Part shown: piece by piece, positions 1-11,770 of the stretch
Layout of the letters: the number at the start of each line of letters is the position of its first letter
Position numbering within the stretch: the stretch's first letter is position 1
DNA from: Hymenopus coronatus
Taxonomy: Eukaryota; Arthropoda; Insecta; Mantodea; Hymenopodidae
Direction of reading: 5' to 3'
DNA: 64,000 bases
Assembly (NCBI GenBank): GCA_030762935.1
Contig: CM060890.1
Coordinates: 61,940,765 to 62,004,764, forward strand
Made by a program: the position numbers and the translations under genes
Notes under the pieces: model-generated
Seen by the model: the letters and a program-made list of their open reading frames with translations, nothing else
Databases searched by the model: none
Told to the model about the DNA's origin: nothing

Positions 1-815
1 CAAAAAACTTATTCTTCTATCTACTTCATGCTAATCGAGATAAACAGCAGAAATGCTTTCTTGTAAGTAATAGGGAAATAATGGAATACACTAGGTTAAA
101 CGATATTCAAAAATTTTAAAAGCTGATTGCCATGTGAACGAAATCCGTTTTTTGCATTGCCAAGAGCTGACAAATGGTCATATGTGATTATTTATAAGCG
201 TATTAACATAAATAAAATAACTGTATTGAAATTATAAAAAGGAATATCTCAAAAATGGTCTACTCAAAGAAAAAAAGGTATGCGACATAAATTGTTTCAA
301 TAAGATTTACATTTTTGTGTAGTAAGTTTTGGTCTATCTCTTACGGTTTACCAGTTATGCAAAGTCCAGCAAAATTCATCCAGATTAAAGGGGACTTCAC
401 AGGCTTTTCCCAGAAAATTCAAGATATACATTTTGTTTGTCTTTAATATTGGTATTTTAATCAAAATTGTTAGAGCCATTTTTTAGAAAATCAATATTTT
501 CGAAACTTTTTCCATATAAAGGTGAATTTGGGGTGAACGTATTTTCCTAAAAATATTCATGACGCATCCTTGGAAATAACTAAATTTAACCCTAAGTTTG
601 GTAGTTTAAGAACTTTTCGTTTTTGAGTTATCGTGACCACAGACACACGGACACATACACACATACACAGGAACCTTTTTCAAAAAAATGCTTCTCTTAG
701 ATACTGGAGACCCTAAAACGTCTATTTCAGGTGAGATTTCTGTATCGAATTTTTAGGTGGAATGCAATACCTTTTCTGTGCACTTTGTACATAATAGGTG
801 TAGAGAAAGTAAAAA
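1..815 (+). repeat. HPR copy, cut by window edge
   Basis: Plus-oriented copy of the hairpin repeat; only its first few tens of bases are lost at the window edge. Recognisable blocks in order are the TGCTAATCGAGATAAACA-like block near 30, the CTCTTACGGTTTACC block near 340, the CCCAGAAAATTCAAGATAT block near 410, the CA-rich tract near 640-670 and the terminal hairpin ending TAGAGAAAGTAAAAA at 801-815. The hairpin here is decayed (TTTGTACATAATAGG instead of the palindrome). No coding capacity. Confidence 0.85.
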
Positions 816-850
816 TGAAAAATCCGTTATATAACCAACTTACTATTTAA

Positions 851-980
851 ATTAAGCTCTTCCAAGGATGCGACACAAAGATTTTCAGGAAACCCTTCAC
901 CCCAACTAAATTTACGGAACATTTTTAGAACATTTCAATTTTCTCAAAAATGACACCACATGTTTAAGATATTAAATATT
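851..980 (-). repeat. HPR internal fragment
   Basis: Short minus-oriented piece of the hairpin repeat. It carries the reverse complement of the CATCCTTGGAAGA block (TCTTCCAAGGATGCGACA) and the following segment up to the degraded 'CTCAAAAATG' block. Neither terminus is present. The boundary beyond about 980 is uncertain, because weaker similarity may run on to about 1,060. Confidence 0.6.
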
Positions 981-1327
981 AGAAATGGTTTATTAGTAAT
1001 GAGATGTTTATCATTTTTAAGAACATCTCGTTTTTGAATACATGAATTTAATTCTGGGAATATAATTATTTTTTTATTTAATTATAAAGAGATTTGGTAT
1101 TTTTAAACATGATAAATCAAATGTATATATTTAATTTTCTATGAATGGATTCTTCATTGTCTATGCCTTTTAATGGCTGATAAACCACGAGAATAGAGAA
1201 AATCTTGCTAATACAAAAATTCAAATTTGAAAACGCACAGTTTGTCATGTCTTTTGACGGAGTAAACTTATCTGAGATATTTGTACTTTTACTATTTTCT
1301 CATTCGAAAAAACTCTTATTCATTTTT

Positions 1328-2225
1328 ACTTTTTCTACTCGTACTATGTACATAGTGTATAGAAAAGGTATTGTAATGCACCCAAAATATCGATACTGAG
1401 ATTTCACCGCAAATACATGTTTTGGGTCTCCCTAAATCCAAAAAAAAAAAAAAGCATTGCCAGAAAAAGGTCCGTGTGTGATTGCATGAGTGGCTGTGTG
1501 TGTCTGTGTGCGAGTGTGTTTGCCTGTGGACAGCATAGCTAAAATCCGAAAACACTATTAAATACTAAATTTGGTATTTAAGTTTGGTATCTTCCATGGA
1601 TGCGACAAGAAGATTTTCAAGAAAATCCCAACACCTCAACTACCCTTTACATGGAACTTTTTTTTTCTCGAAAATTTTGGATTTTCTCAAAAATGGCTAT
1701 AACTATTTTGATTAAAATATCGTATATTCAAGATATTTACCTGACATATAATATGTATATCTTGAATTTTATGGGAATAGCCCTTGAAGGCTACTTTATT
1801 CTGGAAGAATTTTATGGAATTTTGCATAACTGCTAAACCGTAAGAGATAGACAAAAACTTACCATACAGAAAATACAGAGCACATTAAAACACACAATTT
1901 ATGTTATATAATGTTTTTTCTTGGAGTTGGTCGTTTTTAGATATTCCTCGTTTTTTACTTCAGCTTTAAAAAGCATACTCTTCTCACACGGGAATTTGTC
2001 TGCTCCTGTCCATTCCTACAAAGGAACTTCAATCACATAGCAACCAGCTTTTGACTATCACTTTAGTCCATGGTTCTGCATTACTGCCTTCTACTTACAA
2101 GGAAACAAGTAATAAGACCTTTTTTTCCCAGGATTAGCATGAAGTAAATAGAAGCATTAGCGTTTTAACAAAAGTTGTTGCAGATATGTAGAGAAAGTCA
2201 TGTGAATGTATCACATCAGATTTTT
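1328..2225 (-). repeat. HPR full-length copy
   Basis: Complete minus-oriented copy of about 898 bp. The 3' hairpin is at 1,328-1,375 (ACTTTTTCTACTCGTACTATG, then ACATAGTGTATAGAAAAGG). The 5' end is at 2,189-2,225, with TAGAGAAAGT followed by CATGTGAATGTATCACATCAG. It includes the internal palindrome near 1,565-1,590 and a GT/TG-rich tract near 1,490-1,525. Small ORFs within it fall in different frames in different copies and are not genes. Confidence 0.85.
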
Positions 2226-2239
2226 CTTTATCGTGGTCC

Positions 2240-2242
<3 letters not shown>

Positions 2243-2271
<29 letters not shown>
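2243..2271 (+). repeat. poly(A) tract, 29 A
   Basis: Uninterrupted run of 29 A just outside the 5' end of the preceding repeat copy. It could be the tail of a retroposed fragment, but no tRNA-like head or target duplication is visible around it. Confidence 0.9.
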
Positions 2272-2273
<2 letters not shown>

Positions 2274-2378
2274 AATTCAATCAAATAGAGACCAGGTGTG
2301 GAGTTCTACGCGTATCTACATAGAAGTATGTATTACAATATTTGTATAAATGTTTATATATGCGAAGTAAATAAAAAC

Positions 2379-3092
2379 AATCTGGTCTGTCACATGGTTT
2401 TTTCTACATATCTGTAAATGCTCTCTTTTAAGATAAAGGAAATAAGGGAATATACTAGGCTAAAAAGATAGACAAAGCTAGTTAGTTGCTGTGTGAGTAA
2501 AATTCGTTTCTTTGCATTGCCAGGAGTTAAATTCCCATAAGAAACCAAAAGGGTATATCTCAAAAATGGTCAACTCCTGAAAAAAGAATTATATATTTCA
2601 AATTGTATGTTTTAATGAGACTATTGTTTTTATCTTACGGTTTAACAGTTATGTAAAATTAAATAAAATGTATCCAGAATAAAGAGGTCTGGAGACTATT
2701 CCCAGAATATTCCAGATATACATTTTATTTGTCAGGCAAATACGTTTAATACACGGCATTTTAATCAAAATCTTTGGAGCCATTTTTGAGTAGGTCAAAG
2801 CATGTTATGGGCACTTTGGGCTGGGGAGGGGAGGATTTTCCTCGAAATCTGCGTGTGGCACACTTGAAAGATACTAAACTTAAATACCAAATTTGGTATT
2901 TTTCCGATTTTACAATTTTTAGTTATTTTGTTCACAGACACACGCACAGACATGGAGTTTTTTTTAAAAATGCTTTTTTAGATACCGGGGACCTTAGTAG
3001 TGTATTTCCGGCGAAGTCTCGGTATCAAATTTTTGGGTGGAGTGCAATATCTTCTCTATTCACGTACCATGTACTAAGTAGGAAAAATAATA
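2379..3092 (+). repeat. HPR copy with deleted 5' end
   Basis: Plus-oriented copy. The 5' terminus is contracted (TCTGGTCTGTCACATGG replaces the standard terminal stem-loop), and about 150 bp of the early region are missing. The middle and 3' parts are colinear: AATACCAAATTTGGTATTT palindrome at about 2,883-2,901, short CA/CG tract near 2,935, and a degraded terminal hairpin near 3,060-3,080 (TACCATGTACTA). Confidence 0.8.
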
Positions 3093-4378
3093 AGCTTTTT
3101 TTGAGAACACTTTGTTGCAAAATAGGAAGAGAGGTCCATTAAATTTAACACAACATATTTTTAACGAAATTTTTAACGAAATATGTAATTGTGTTAGTTG
3201 GCATCACATTATGAGATCGAAATGCTTAAGCCGAGAATACATTTTCAAAGTATTAGAGAAACTGTAATAATTTCATGAATATATTCGTGTATTCCATCGC
3301 TGAGGTTTTGTCTTACTTTCGATACCATGTTTATAGCTGCATTCTCACTAAACATGAGTTTGTTACATGGCTTCAACAAGAACAAGCACTGTATGAAGAC
3401 CCGATGTTTTAGAACACATGCGAGAGCGGGGAAACCCTTAATGGCGATCGATAGGTTGCGAGAAAGGTCGATAACAGATAAATATACGCTACAATTACGT
3501 GTTTATGCAGACCTCAATGTAATATTCGCGTTTCAACTCCCTGTGCTGCGGTTTGCCGACATTTGTTTTCTGGTGTTTGGACTGGGTCTGTGGTTTGTCA
3601 GAGGTCTCCAACAGCAAGCTGCATCCCGGATCATATTTCCGAATGTACATAGAGGAACCAGGGCTCTCTATGGGGAAGTCGCAACGTCACTCCAGAGAGT
3701 ACATCGATTCGCAAACCTCAGAAATACAGCCCAAAGCTTGCAACCGAAGGTTCTACATATACCAATACACAAAAATGTCTTCCCTGATTCGTGGATTAGT
3801 TGGAAAGAATTAAATAACTGCATTGGGTAAGAGTAATTGATAGAGTCAACGTTATCAAAAGCAATAGTGTAGGATACAATTGGAAATGCCAATTATTATG
3901 AACATTTAGATTGTCATCTGTTTTATATCGCTAAGCGTTTTAATTTCAAAAATATTACCGCCTCCTCTTTACTATGTAGACATGCAATCCAGTTTCGTTC
4001 GATTATTCCATTAAACTATTCTATTAACTGAATTATATCATTAAACTTGAGATAAATATATTTTTGTGTATAAAATAATAGTGAAACCGGTTGGTATCTG
4101 AAATATATTTTCCAGAATAAACGAAAATATTTTGTCTATTCTATAAAAGTATAAATAATTTAAACATCTATAACATTTTGTAAAAGACCATAGAACACGT
4201 TGCGACATAGCCAATATTAACATGAGCAAATAATGACCATCTTGCACATCAAATATATCTAAAATGATTTCTAAACATTTTATATTTTGCTCCTTATGCA
4301 CTGTCTTACTGTAGTGTTTTCCTTTTTTATAAACAATGCTTTTATTAAAATGTCTTAAATATGCAACCACCGAAATTT
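3093..4378. other. unassigned low-copy stretch with an unrecognised ORF
   Basis: No mobile element recognised. The 3,390-3,810 part is GC-richer than its surroundings. It holds the longest ATG-initiated ORF of the window (3,327-3,830, plus, 167 codons), which has a hydrophobic stretch at about residues 60-94, and an overlapping 86-codon frame (3,553-3,813). I do not recognise either protein. Two overlapping open frames suggest a composition effect or an old coding remnant rather than a clear gene. 3,840-4,378 is AT-rich with nothing seen. Confidence 0.4.
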
Positions 4379-4437
4379 TCAGTCTGACTATCTATCCAAC
4401 TCCTGTCCTACACACGCCTGTGTGAAAAAACAATAAA
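4379..4437 (+). repeat. SINE-D 3' fragment
   Basis: Tail part only of the element found complete at 4,584: CAGTCTGACTATCTATCCAAC, CCTGT, ACACACGCCTGTGTGAAAAAA. The head is absent, so this is a 5'-truncated copy. Two copies within 200 bp in the same orientation show the family is repetitive. Confidence 0.7.
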
Positions 4438-4583
4438 TCATACAAATTGGCCATAATGGTTGGCTACACTATGAATCCTGAGACAAAGTACTGACAACAT
4501 TGTAGGTCGTCATTGTTGTGTATCATCTCACCTTGTGGTTTACCGGGAAACATGCGAGATGAGAATTTCAATGATATGCTATG

Positions 4584-4728
4584 TTGCCATGTTAGCTCAG
4601 TGGCAGAGCAACCGGCTAGAGACCGGGAGGTTCATGGTTCAAATCCCGGCTATGGAATTGAATTGTTCAGTCTGACTCTACCTATCCAACTCCTGTTTTA
4701 CACACGGCTTGTGTAAAAAAAAAAAAAA
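4584..4728 (+). mobile_element. SINE-D, tRNA-derived, complete
   Basis: A short pol III retroposon of about 145 bp. Its tRNA-like head has an A-box region (TTAGCTCAGTGGCAGAGC, with GCTC/GAGC pairing as a D-stem). The anticodon-like arm CCGG-CTAGAGA-CCGG puts AGA at the anticodon position, serine-like. The B box is GGTTCAAATCC. A short unique part (CAGTCTGACTCTACCTATCC) and a 14-A tail follow. The T-stem pairs poorly, so this is not a functional tRNA gene. It abuts a 5'-truncated HPR fragment downstream. No clear target duplication was found. Confidence 0.8.
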
Positions 4729-4737
4729 CAATTAAAT

Positions 4738-5022
4738 CAATACGGTATTTAAATCAAAATGATTAATATCAACTTTTGAGGAAAGAAAAATTGCGGAAAA
4801 TTTTCCATATAAAGGAAAGGGTAGCTTGAAAATCTTCTAGTTGCATTATTAAATTTTGTATCTAATGGAATCTTCCATTTTTGGTTTATGTTCGCATATA
4901 TTTTCGAACAGTTGCATTTATTCAGGTGACCTTAAAATATTTACTTAAGGTGAAATCTCGATATAGAATTTTTGGCTAGAACACGATACTTCCCTTACTT
5001 ATTATACGTATTAGAGAAAGTA
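4738..5022 (+). repeat. HPR 3' fragment
   Basis: The last third of the hairpin repeat, plus orientation. It starts at the block TACGGTATTTAAATCAAAATG just after the SINE-D poly(A) and ends with TATTATACGTATTAGAGAAAGT. The SINE and the truncation point coincide closely, so a rearrangement may have accompanied the insertion. Confidence 0.7.
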
Positions 5023-5954
5023 AAAGTACGTTCCAAAGATCAGTAATTTAAAACAGAAGTGCTTTCTTAAACGTAACTGCACTTTTTATGCCTTAGGGGA
5101 CTTTCAGAATTGTAGATAAACATGTTTTCGTCTTCCTCTATTCCAAGTCGGAAACATTCCTCTTTTTATTGCTTGTTCGAGCATTTCTACTTAAGAACAT
5201 TAAAAATAAGCAGAAGATGGGGGAAGGGTTTTAGACCTAGCTCCACAATGTACGTAGATGGCAGTCAAAGGGCAAAACGAAGTCGACGACGCCCCGCAAG
5301 CTGTCGATAACAGCAACAACTTCTTCCACTTCCTCTGTCCTGTTTGGTCCCCTTACGGAAACGACCCGTCGTAAAAAAGAGAGGCGGGGGTCGAAGCAGA
5401 GAAGCAACCACTGACCAATGACCACGTAGCTTGTCTCGTGCGTGGATAGACAGGACTAAAAACTTGCACGCCGCTTTTCCACACATCCATATGCTAGACC
5501 CAGCATCAGGGTGGCTGTGAAGTTTACGGTGCTGCAATAAAGCTGATGTGACAGGAGGGACGTACGATTTCCTTTAGTCTGCAGTTTTTTTCTTCCAAGC
5601 GATTGATCAGGAACGAGAATTAGCATGCTCAGCTGTTTGAGAAAGTGCTATGAGATCAGATAAGATATTTACGACCGAGCCGTAGTCGCATTGAGGTCCT
5701 AATAGGTGTACAGTTTACGGGTAAAATATAAAACAAAGATTACAAAAGAAAGAAGAATACAAAGCAATAATAGATTTTCAAACTCTAAAACTCTTGTAAT
5801 ATACAAACAAATGAGGGGTCTAGTATCAAAGTCTATCACATCCACTTTTATAGCTTTAGAGAAAAGTGAACAAACAAAAACAAACTTATGGCTCTGTTTG
5901 TTGGATATAGCGCGTTTCTTACAATACGTTCTATTACTAACCATATTCATCCCA
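5023..5954. other. GC-richer unassigned island (5,200-5,560) in AT-rich DNA
   Basis: 5,200-5,560 is clearly less AT-rich than its flanks, with CGACGACGCCCCGC-type CpG content and an inverted CCAAT (GACCAATGACCACG near 5,414). Short ORFs occur on both strands, none recognisable. It could be a promoter/first-exon island or an LTR remnant. I found no second copy in the window. 5,565-5,954 is AT-rich; its 144-codon frame runs into the SINE-C copy and is not treated as a gene. Confidence 0.35.
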
Positions 5955-6245
5955 AACACCCGTATGTGGGATTTGTACTGGATGAAGTGGCGTCTGGGTG
6001 GGTTTTCTCCGGGTCCTTCGATTTCCCCCGCCACTGAATCCACTAATTGCTCCATCATCACCTTTCCAATCATCAATTCCGCTTACATTTCATATCATCC
6101 ACTTCATGTTCACGCCTGGCTACGGACCACCTGCTTGTAACAGGTTCTCCATTCTATGGTTTCGTGCCGTTGGCTCCCTGACAGGTTTCTGACCCCTAGG
6201 CATCGGCTTTTAGTCCTGGTGTCATTCCTAAAATACGGGGAGGGT
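5955..6245 (+). mobile_element. SINE-C copy, head truncated
   Basis: Plus-oriented copy of a roughly 300-bp retroposon. It begins inside the central core (CGTATGTGGGATTTGT, then GATGAAGTGGCGTCTGGG). It continues through the family-specific part (ATTGCTCCATCATCACC, CATTTCATATCATCCACTTC) to CCTAGGCATCGGCTTTTAGTCC. The minus copy at 42.0 kb matches it nearly end to end and retains the tRNA-like head missing here. Confidence 0.7.
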
Positions 6246-6688
6246 AAGCCGATAAGAAAACAAATCATATCGCTAATTCTTTCAACTGAATTGCTGAAAG
6301 TTGTATTCTGAATGTTCAATTTCGCTAAAAAGTTTCACACAATACCTCCGTCATGATAATTGATGATTTGTCCAAATTTTTAGATGTCCATTTTGAACTC
6401 AGGTATCTGTGCACCAATAATCGACATTTTGTCTGTTGCAAAAAATCGTAGCAACTAAACTGACTCACAAAATGGCTTGTATAAATGAATATCAACTAAA
6501 CGATTGGTCAGTGGATGATGTAGGTTTTGAAATATACGCAGCATATTTTCCCCATAAAAATGGCAGATTCTGAACGAATCTTATCTTCGCAAAGTATTTT
6601 AAATGGGGTATTGACTGAGCTTGAAAATATCAAGAAGTGCATGTTGTAGGTGATGAAATGCACTCTTAAAGGTATGGCATAACTCAAC

Positions 6689-6722
<34 letters not shown>

Positions 6723-6774
6723 TGTGGTAGATGTTGATACTATACCCCTCAAATATAATCTTACAAATCTGAAA
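6246..6774. other. AT-rich segment ending in a 27-A tract
   Basis: The segment ends in A27 at 6,693-6,719. The bases before it contain AAAATGGCTTG and a broken frame, compatible with a retroposed transcript fragment. There is no identifiable source gene, and the 5' limit is not visible. Confidence 0.4.
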
Positions 6775-7886
6775 TGTTACATTAAAATAGTTTTCTCTAC
6801 CTGTTCTGTAAGAAACTGTACTTCAAAAAGCTTATTCTTTTATCTAATTTTTGGAATCCAGATAAACATGAGCTGAAATTGAAGTATTAGCTACGTATTT
6901 TCCTTCTAAAAATTACGAGACACTAGGTTAAGTGCTGGTCAAAACTTTAAGAGCTGCTTGCTATAGCTTTAAAATTCTGTTATGTTTTCTTGGGTTAGAG
7001 TAAAAAAAAAAAAAAATGAGGACTTCCCGTTGCAAATGTAAACCTACGCAGTTGCAAATGTAAACCATGATTATCTCCGAAATGGTTAACTTTACAAATA
7101 TGTATTTTACATAAATTGTGAGTTTTAACGGGTTCTGGGTTCGAACCCACAGTGGAAAATTTAAATCAATAGCTGAGGCGTCTCCGAAACGGTTAACTCT
7201 ACAATAATGTATTTTGTTTTAATTTCCAGCTTTACCGGGTCATGGGTTCGATTCTAAGCGACCGTATGTGAGATTTGTGGTGGACAAAGCGGTGCAGAAG
7301 TGCGTTTTCTTCAGGTTCTAGTACTCCATCTTCATTCTACGTGTCGTTTTATATACGGCCTCTAGTGCAATATGTTTTAAACGCGGATGTTGAACACCAT
7401 AAACAAATATTAACGGGTTCTACATGTTTAGTGTAATAAGGTTATGACTATCTTACGGTTTACCAGTAATGCAAATAATATCCAGCATGTAAAGCATTTT
7501 ATAGACAGTCCCAGAAAATTCAAGATATACATTAATTTGTCATAAATATACGTTAAAATATCGTATTTCAATTAAAATCTTAACAGCTATTTTTTAAAGA
7601 ATCAAAATATCTGAGAATCCGCCATATAAAGGATAGTTTGGACTGATGAAAACTTCCTGTAAAGCTAATCTTCATGTCACTTTCTTGGAAGATACAGAAG
7701 TTAGAAACCAAGTTTGATGCTTAAGTGACCTTAAGATTTTGAGTTATGCTGTTTTCTCTTTATTCGCTCTCGCTACGGACTTTTAGAAGAAAGAGATTGG
7801 ATTCAACAGTCTTAAAAACACGTATTTTACGGTATACTTAGGGTATCGAATTTTTACTAAGAATATACGTGGTAGAGAAAGCTAAA
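6775..7886 (+). repeat. HPR copy carrying a SINE insertion
   Basis: Diverged plus copy. It starts near the AAAAAGCTTATTCTT block and ends with CGTGGTAGAGAAAGCTAAAA at about 7,864-7,883. The element is interrupted at its 'TTTTAACG(A/G)G' block by the insertion at 7,137-7,409, whose 12-bp flanking duplication fixes both edges. The terminal hairpin and CA tract are eroded, so this is an old copy. Confidence 0.75.
7137..7409 (+). mobile_element. SINE with 12-bp target duplication inside HPR
   Basis: A 273-bp insertion bracketed by TTAACGGGTTCT at 7,125-7,136 and 7,410-7,421. It contains a tRNA-like B box (GGGTTCGATTCT near 7,230) and the core GATTTGTGGTGGACAAAGCG shared with the SINE at 23.8 kb. 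Its own tail (AAACGCGGATGTTGAACACC, then ATAAACAAATA) is unlike SINE-C. A block of about 70 bp just 5' of the insertion (from about 7,069) resembles the block at about 7,181-7,240 inside it, so some local duplication is superimposed. Confidence 0.7.
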
Positions 7887-9491
7887 ATGTGTGAAATACG
7901 CATAAAAGCTTCCATATAAGGCAGTACCCATGTTGAGAATTATATTACGTGGTGATAAACGCAAAATAAGGGATGAGCTACAAATTAACACTATTGCATA
8001 AAAATAAATCTCCGCCTATTATCTTTCGAGATACTGACAATGTTAAATTGCTAGCGTAAACATTCTCATTCGCACTTTTCTTGAACATATGTTCATAGAA
8101 CATGCATAGCTAATAAATTTAGTTGTAACATTATTAAGTACTATTATTAACTCCTTGTACTTGGTGCTCATTACTTTTAGTCATTTTTATTATATTGACA
8201 ATAATTTAGTATATTACAATAAATATTTTATAAAATTACGAAAGGTGATTGTATCTTTGCTAAACATTTTCCAGTGTTTCTATGACGTTTATGCTCGCAG
8301 ATATGTCAAATTTTAGAAAATCTACTTACACATAATAATCTACTTACACAAAAAATTGTAAAATTATAAGATATTTTTCAATAAAACTAGTTAATTGTTG
8401 CTACTGCATTCAAGCTACTGAAAGCTATAAAAATAAATTTAGAATGTTAAAATTGGGAGAATTATCATTTAAGAGCTCTTGTTTTAGGTTCCGAAGAGCA
8501 CACAGTTACAAACACAAAGAGATCAGATAACGTTACAAAGAGAAGGGGTTTGAAGTGTAAATATGCATATGTTGAGGTATCATCTGCTCCAAAAGTAGCT
8601 CATTACAAATATTTACATTGTATGTATCATTGTAATTCAGAAAGTAACACAATAACAATTATTTATTAATATGATTAGTAAATAAAACGCTTTGGAGTTT
8701 TACAAATAAAAATATAAAGCTTGATGCAAAAAAGCAGGATAATAATGTGCAGTGCTTTGGAAAGACGAACATTGCTCAACCAAACGCCCTCAAGCTACAT
8801 TGCATTTAGTGACGAAAGCCTAACCTTTCGTATTTTCGACATTTTTCAATCTGCAATCCCTTTCAGGTTCTCAAGTTTATCTACTAGCAGGAACTGAACA
8901 AAGGTAGGCAGTTCAACAGGTGTCGACACGGCCTTCTCCATCACGTCATAGTGTGTGCACCGAACCTATATCCGGTAATTACTTGACCGAGCTACAGCCA
9001 TCAGGTTATTTCTTAATGTAACCTACCAAGGCTTGCCAAATAGCTTGACCACTCCATTTCAACTCCACACCATATTGAAGCATGCTTAAAGTATGATGCA
9101 GGATTTTTAGGTACGTGGGGGTAAAATGTAATTAATAACAACCCGGTGGAGGAATGTTGCGCAGATAATTGAATTTTGCCAACTAGCCTTGAGGAATTTG
9201 GGCAAGAGCATGGATTTCCTGGAATTTGGATCTCAGGCATGGAAGGAAAATGAAAATCACTTGCTTCCAGATATCCTCTCTTTATCCATGTTCACACAAA
9301 TTTCAATACTTTTCCCCTCTGGCTTCCTTTTGACCTAATGCATACGCCCTGCCTAGTTGAATTCCGATCAAACAAAGGTTTCACAAGTTTATCTCTGAAT
9401 AAATAGTTAATTTAATTAAACAAGACTTTGGCCCAGTTTCCTTATATAAATATTTCCCTTTACGTTTCCCTTCAGAAAGCTGATAGAAAAA
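7887..9491. other. no feature recognised
   Basis: AT-rich, low-copy DNA. A small tandem duplication of TCTACTTACACA lies at about 8,319-8,350. 8,870-9,240 is slightly GC-richer and holds a 75-codon minus frame (9,013-9,240) that I do not recognise and do not call as a gene. Confidence 0.5.
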
Positions 9492-10342
9492 CCTGATGTG
9501 TTCCATTCACATGACTTTCTCTAGATCTGTACAAAAAATTGTTGAAAAGCTTATGCTTCTATTTATTTCATGCTAATCGACAAAAAATTAGAAGAAATAG
9601 TCTTATTACTTGCTTCCTTGTAAGCAGAAGAGAAATAAGGGAATACCATAGATTAAACTGATAATCAAAAGCTGGTTGCTATGTGATTGAAGTTCCTTTA
9701 TTTGTATGGACGGAAGTTGATAAATTGCTTTATGAGAAAAGTTATGTTTTTAAAAGCTGAAACCAAAATCAAGGAATATATCAAAACCAATCAACTCGAC
9801 GAAAAAAAATGTATACAACATAAATTGTGTGTTTTGATGAACTCCACACTTTTTGTGTCGTAAGTTTCTGTCCATTTCTTATGGTTCAGCAGTTATGCAA
9901 AATTCTGTAAAATTCACCCAGAATAAAGTAGTCTTCAGAGGCTATTCCCAGAAAATTCAAAATATAAATTTTATTTGTCAGGCAAATATCCTTAATGTAC
10001 GATATTTTAAACAAAATCGTTACAGCCATTTTTTAGAAAATCAAAATTTTTGAAAAAAGTTACATATAAAAGGTAGTTTGGGGTGGGGGTATTTTTCTCA
10101 AAATCTTCGTGTCGCATTCCTGGAAAATACCAAGTTTAGTATTTTACCGTGTTCAAAGACACAGGGACACGCAGATACAGAGTCACACACACACGTACGG
10201 ACCTTTTTCTGAAAATCCTTTTTTTGGATACAGGGGACCCTAAAACATATATTGCCGGTGAAATCTCGGTATCGAATTTCTTGGTGGAGTGCAATACCTT
10301 CTCTATGCACTATGTACATAGCACGTGTAGAGAAAGTAAAAA
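9492..10342 (+). repeat. HPR full-length reference copy
   Basis: The best-preserved plus copy, 851 bp. The 5' end is TGATGTGTTCCATTCACATG, a stem-loop with ATGTG/CACAT arms, then ACTTTCTCTA. Internal blocks in order are TCATGCTAATCGA, GTTGCTATGTGA, TCTTATGGTTCAGCAGTTATG, GGCTATTCCCAGAAAATTCA, a GTGTCGCATTCCTGGAAA block, a short CA/CG tract, and GGTGAAATCTCGGTATCGAA. The 3' hairpin is CTTCTCTATGCACTATGT / ACATAGCACGTGTAGAGAAAG, then AAAA. The 3' motif TAGAGAAAGT is the exact inverse of the 5' ACTTTCTCTA, but the 5' motif lies about 22 bp inside the element, so the inverted repeats are asymmetric. No protein is encoded. Confidence 0.9.
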
Positions 10343-11770
10343 GCATTCTTCTTACACTCGCGATTTTTACAATATTTTGAACACCAAAATCTTTAACACA
10401 TTGTTATGTCTACAATATCGCACGCTATTCTACAAGTACCTTTATATCTTAACAGATCGCGAAGTATTGCAGAATACTTGCACAAATTTTATAACTTCCA
10501 CGAATATTGTTGTTTCCCATTTTCCACTCTTCTAGCTTTTCTTTCGCTTCAGAGTTGTACGTAAACTTGGCAACATATCAGAAGAAAATTAGCGGTATCT
10601 CAGGTTCTGACTTTCAAAATGTTAGCAATGTTCAGCTCACATTTGGGATATTTTTCCTACCATTTTATCCTAAAGCGCTCTGAATTTTCAACTTGTTTTG
10701 TTAAAGAAACCCAGTTAATAGCTTTCCGACATAGTTTGCACGAGGTGAAGCTTACATTGCATCCCCAAAATTAGTCTTCTCACGATAATTCTGTATATAA
10801 TATAATTGCTATACATTTGACTGTATTAATTATATTCACTCTAAGACTATAGCTTTACATTGAGTTCATTTACATATTACTTCGTTACGTTTCTTATCCT
10901 TTCTGTTAGCCTGTTCTCTGCAAATCTCACATGATTTTCAGAGATATAAGTTTCTCCCCAAAAGAATTGCACAGTTGTGTTTCAAACAATAACATTTTCA
11001 CAGTATGAAGCAAGTCTTCAAATGTATTTACATGTTGTACATATCTTCTTAAAATTTGTTTGTAGTTAGATTTCTTATAAGAGTATTATTTATTTTGTCG
11101 CATTTTGGCCTTACTTCACCAGATATTAAACTAGAAATGGTAGTATCAAACACATTTAGTAATTGGTTTAAGGGAAAAGCATTTATTCCCATTGTTTCAA
11201 TGGCTGAACAAAAGTTTGCCGATATAAAGTTAAGATGCATTTAAATTTCTGCATTTGAGAAAAAGTCCTGTGTCATTCAACTGAAACATCATGTAATTCT
11301 AATTAATAAACAAACCTTCTAACTCTAAATGCTTGCCATAATACAATGTAATATTATCTAACGCACACTAGTTAAGATAGGAACTGATACACTAGCTCGT
11401 TTGGTGTACCAAATGGAATGGACTAGCAGCGGGACACTGAACTTCAGTGAACACTTTTGTACGAACTCATTTGTGTTCGAAGCCTTCAATGGTAGAATAA
11501 TGAATATCCAATTGTCCGGAGCGATTTGAAGAACTAGAACTAGATGTGTGATCACAAGCGGTTATTACATTAATATATTGCGGATTTGGAGAAATACTTT
11601 GTATTAGAAAAAGAGCAGCTACGTGTTGAGGATAATCACAAACCAACTCATTCCTCGGAACTGTAACTGCCAATGCAAACACATTAAGCCCTTTTTACGG
11701 TAATCCGTAATCATATCCGTTACTTGTAACAGTTAACACAAGGTAACAGCTATAACCGTTACATAAAAAA
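10343..11770. other. no feature recognised
   Basis: AT-rich low-copy DNA. Near 11,700-11,770 there is a cluster of GTTAC/GTAAC words in alternating orientation (CCGTTACTTGTAACAGTTAAC, GGTAACAG, CCGTTAC). It would resemble Myb-type AACNG sites but is also simple-sequence-like. Overlapping ORFs of 62-71 codons at 11,049-11,682 lie on opposite strands and are not supported. Confidence 0.45.

Noticed and set aside
3327..3830. 167-codon plus ORF, the longest in the window
   Set aside because: Unrecognised, overlaps a second open frame, and lies in a GC-richer patch where long frames arise by chance. Described within the stretch but not called as a gene.
4584..4660. Functional tRNA-Ser gene
   Set aside because: The T-stem does not pair, and it is followed by a SINE body and poly(A); a truncated sister copy lies 200 bp upstream.
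5706..6140. 144-codon plus ORF
   Set aside because: Its second half is the SINE-C copy, and a 125-codon frame lies on the opposite strand of the same segment.
9492..10342. Canonical Helitron
   Set aside because: There is no CTRR at the 3' end after the hairpin and no fixed TC at the 5' end. Only a Helentron-like resemblance is claimed.
9492..10342. Ordinary TIR MITE for the hairpin repeat
   Set aside because: Not excluded, but the inverted motifs are at unequal distances from the ends and no constant target duplication was visible across about ten flanks examined by eye.
11700..11770. Myb-site cluster as an enhancer
   Set aside because: The GTTAC words look like low-complexity repetition, and no promoter is nearby.
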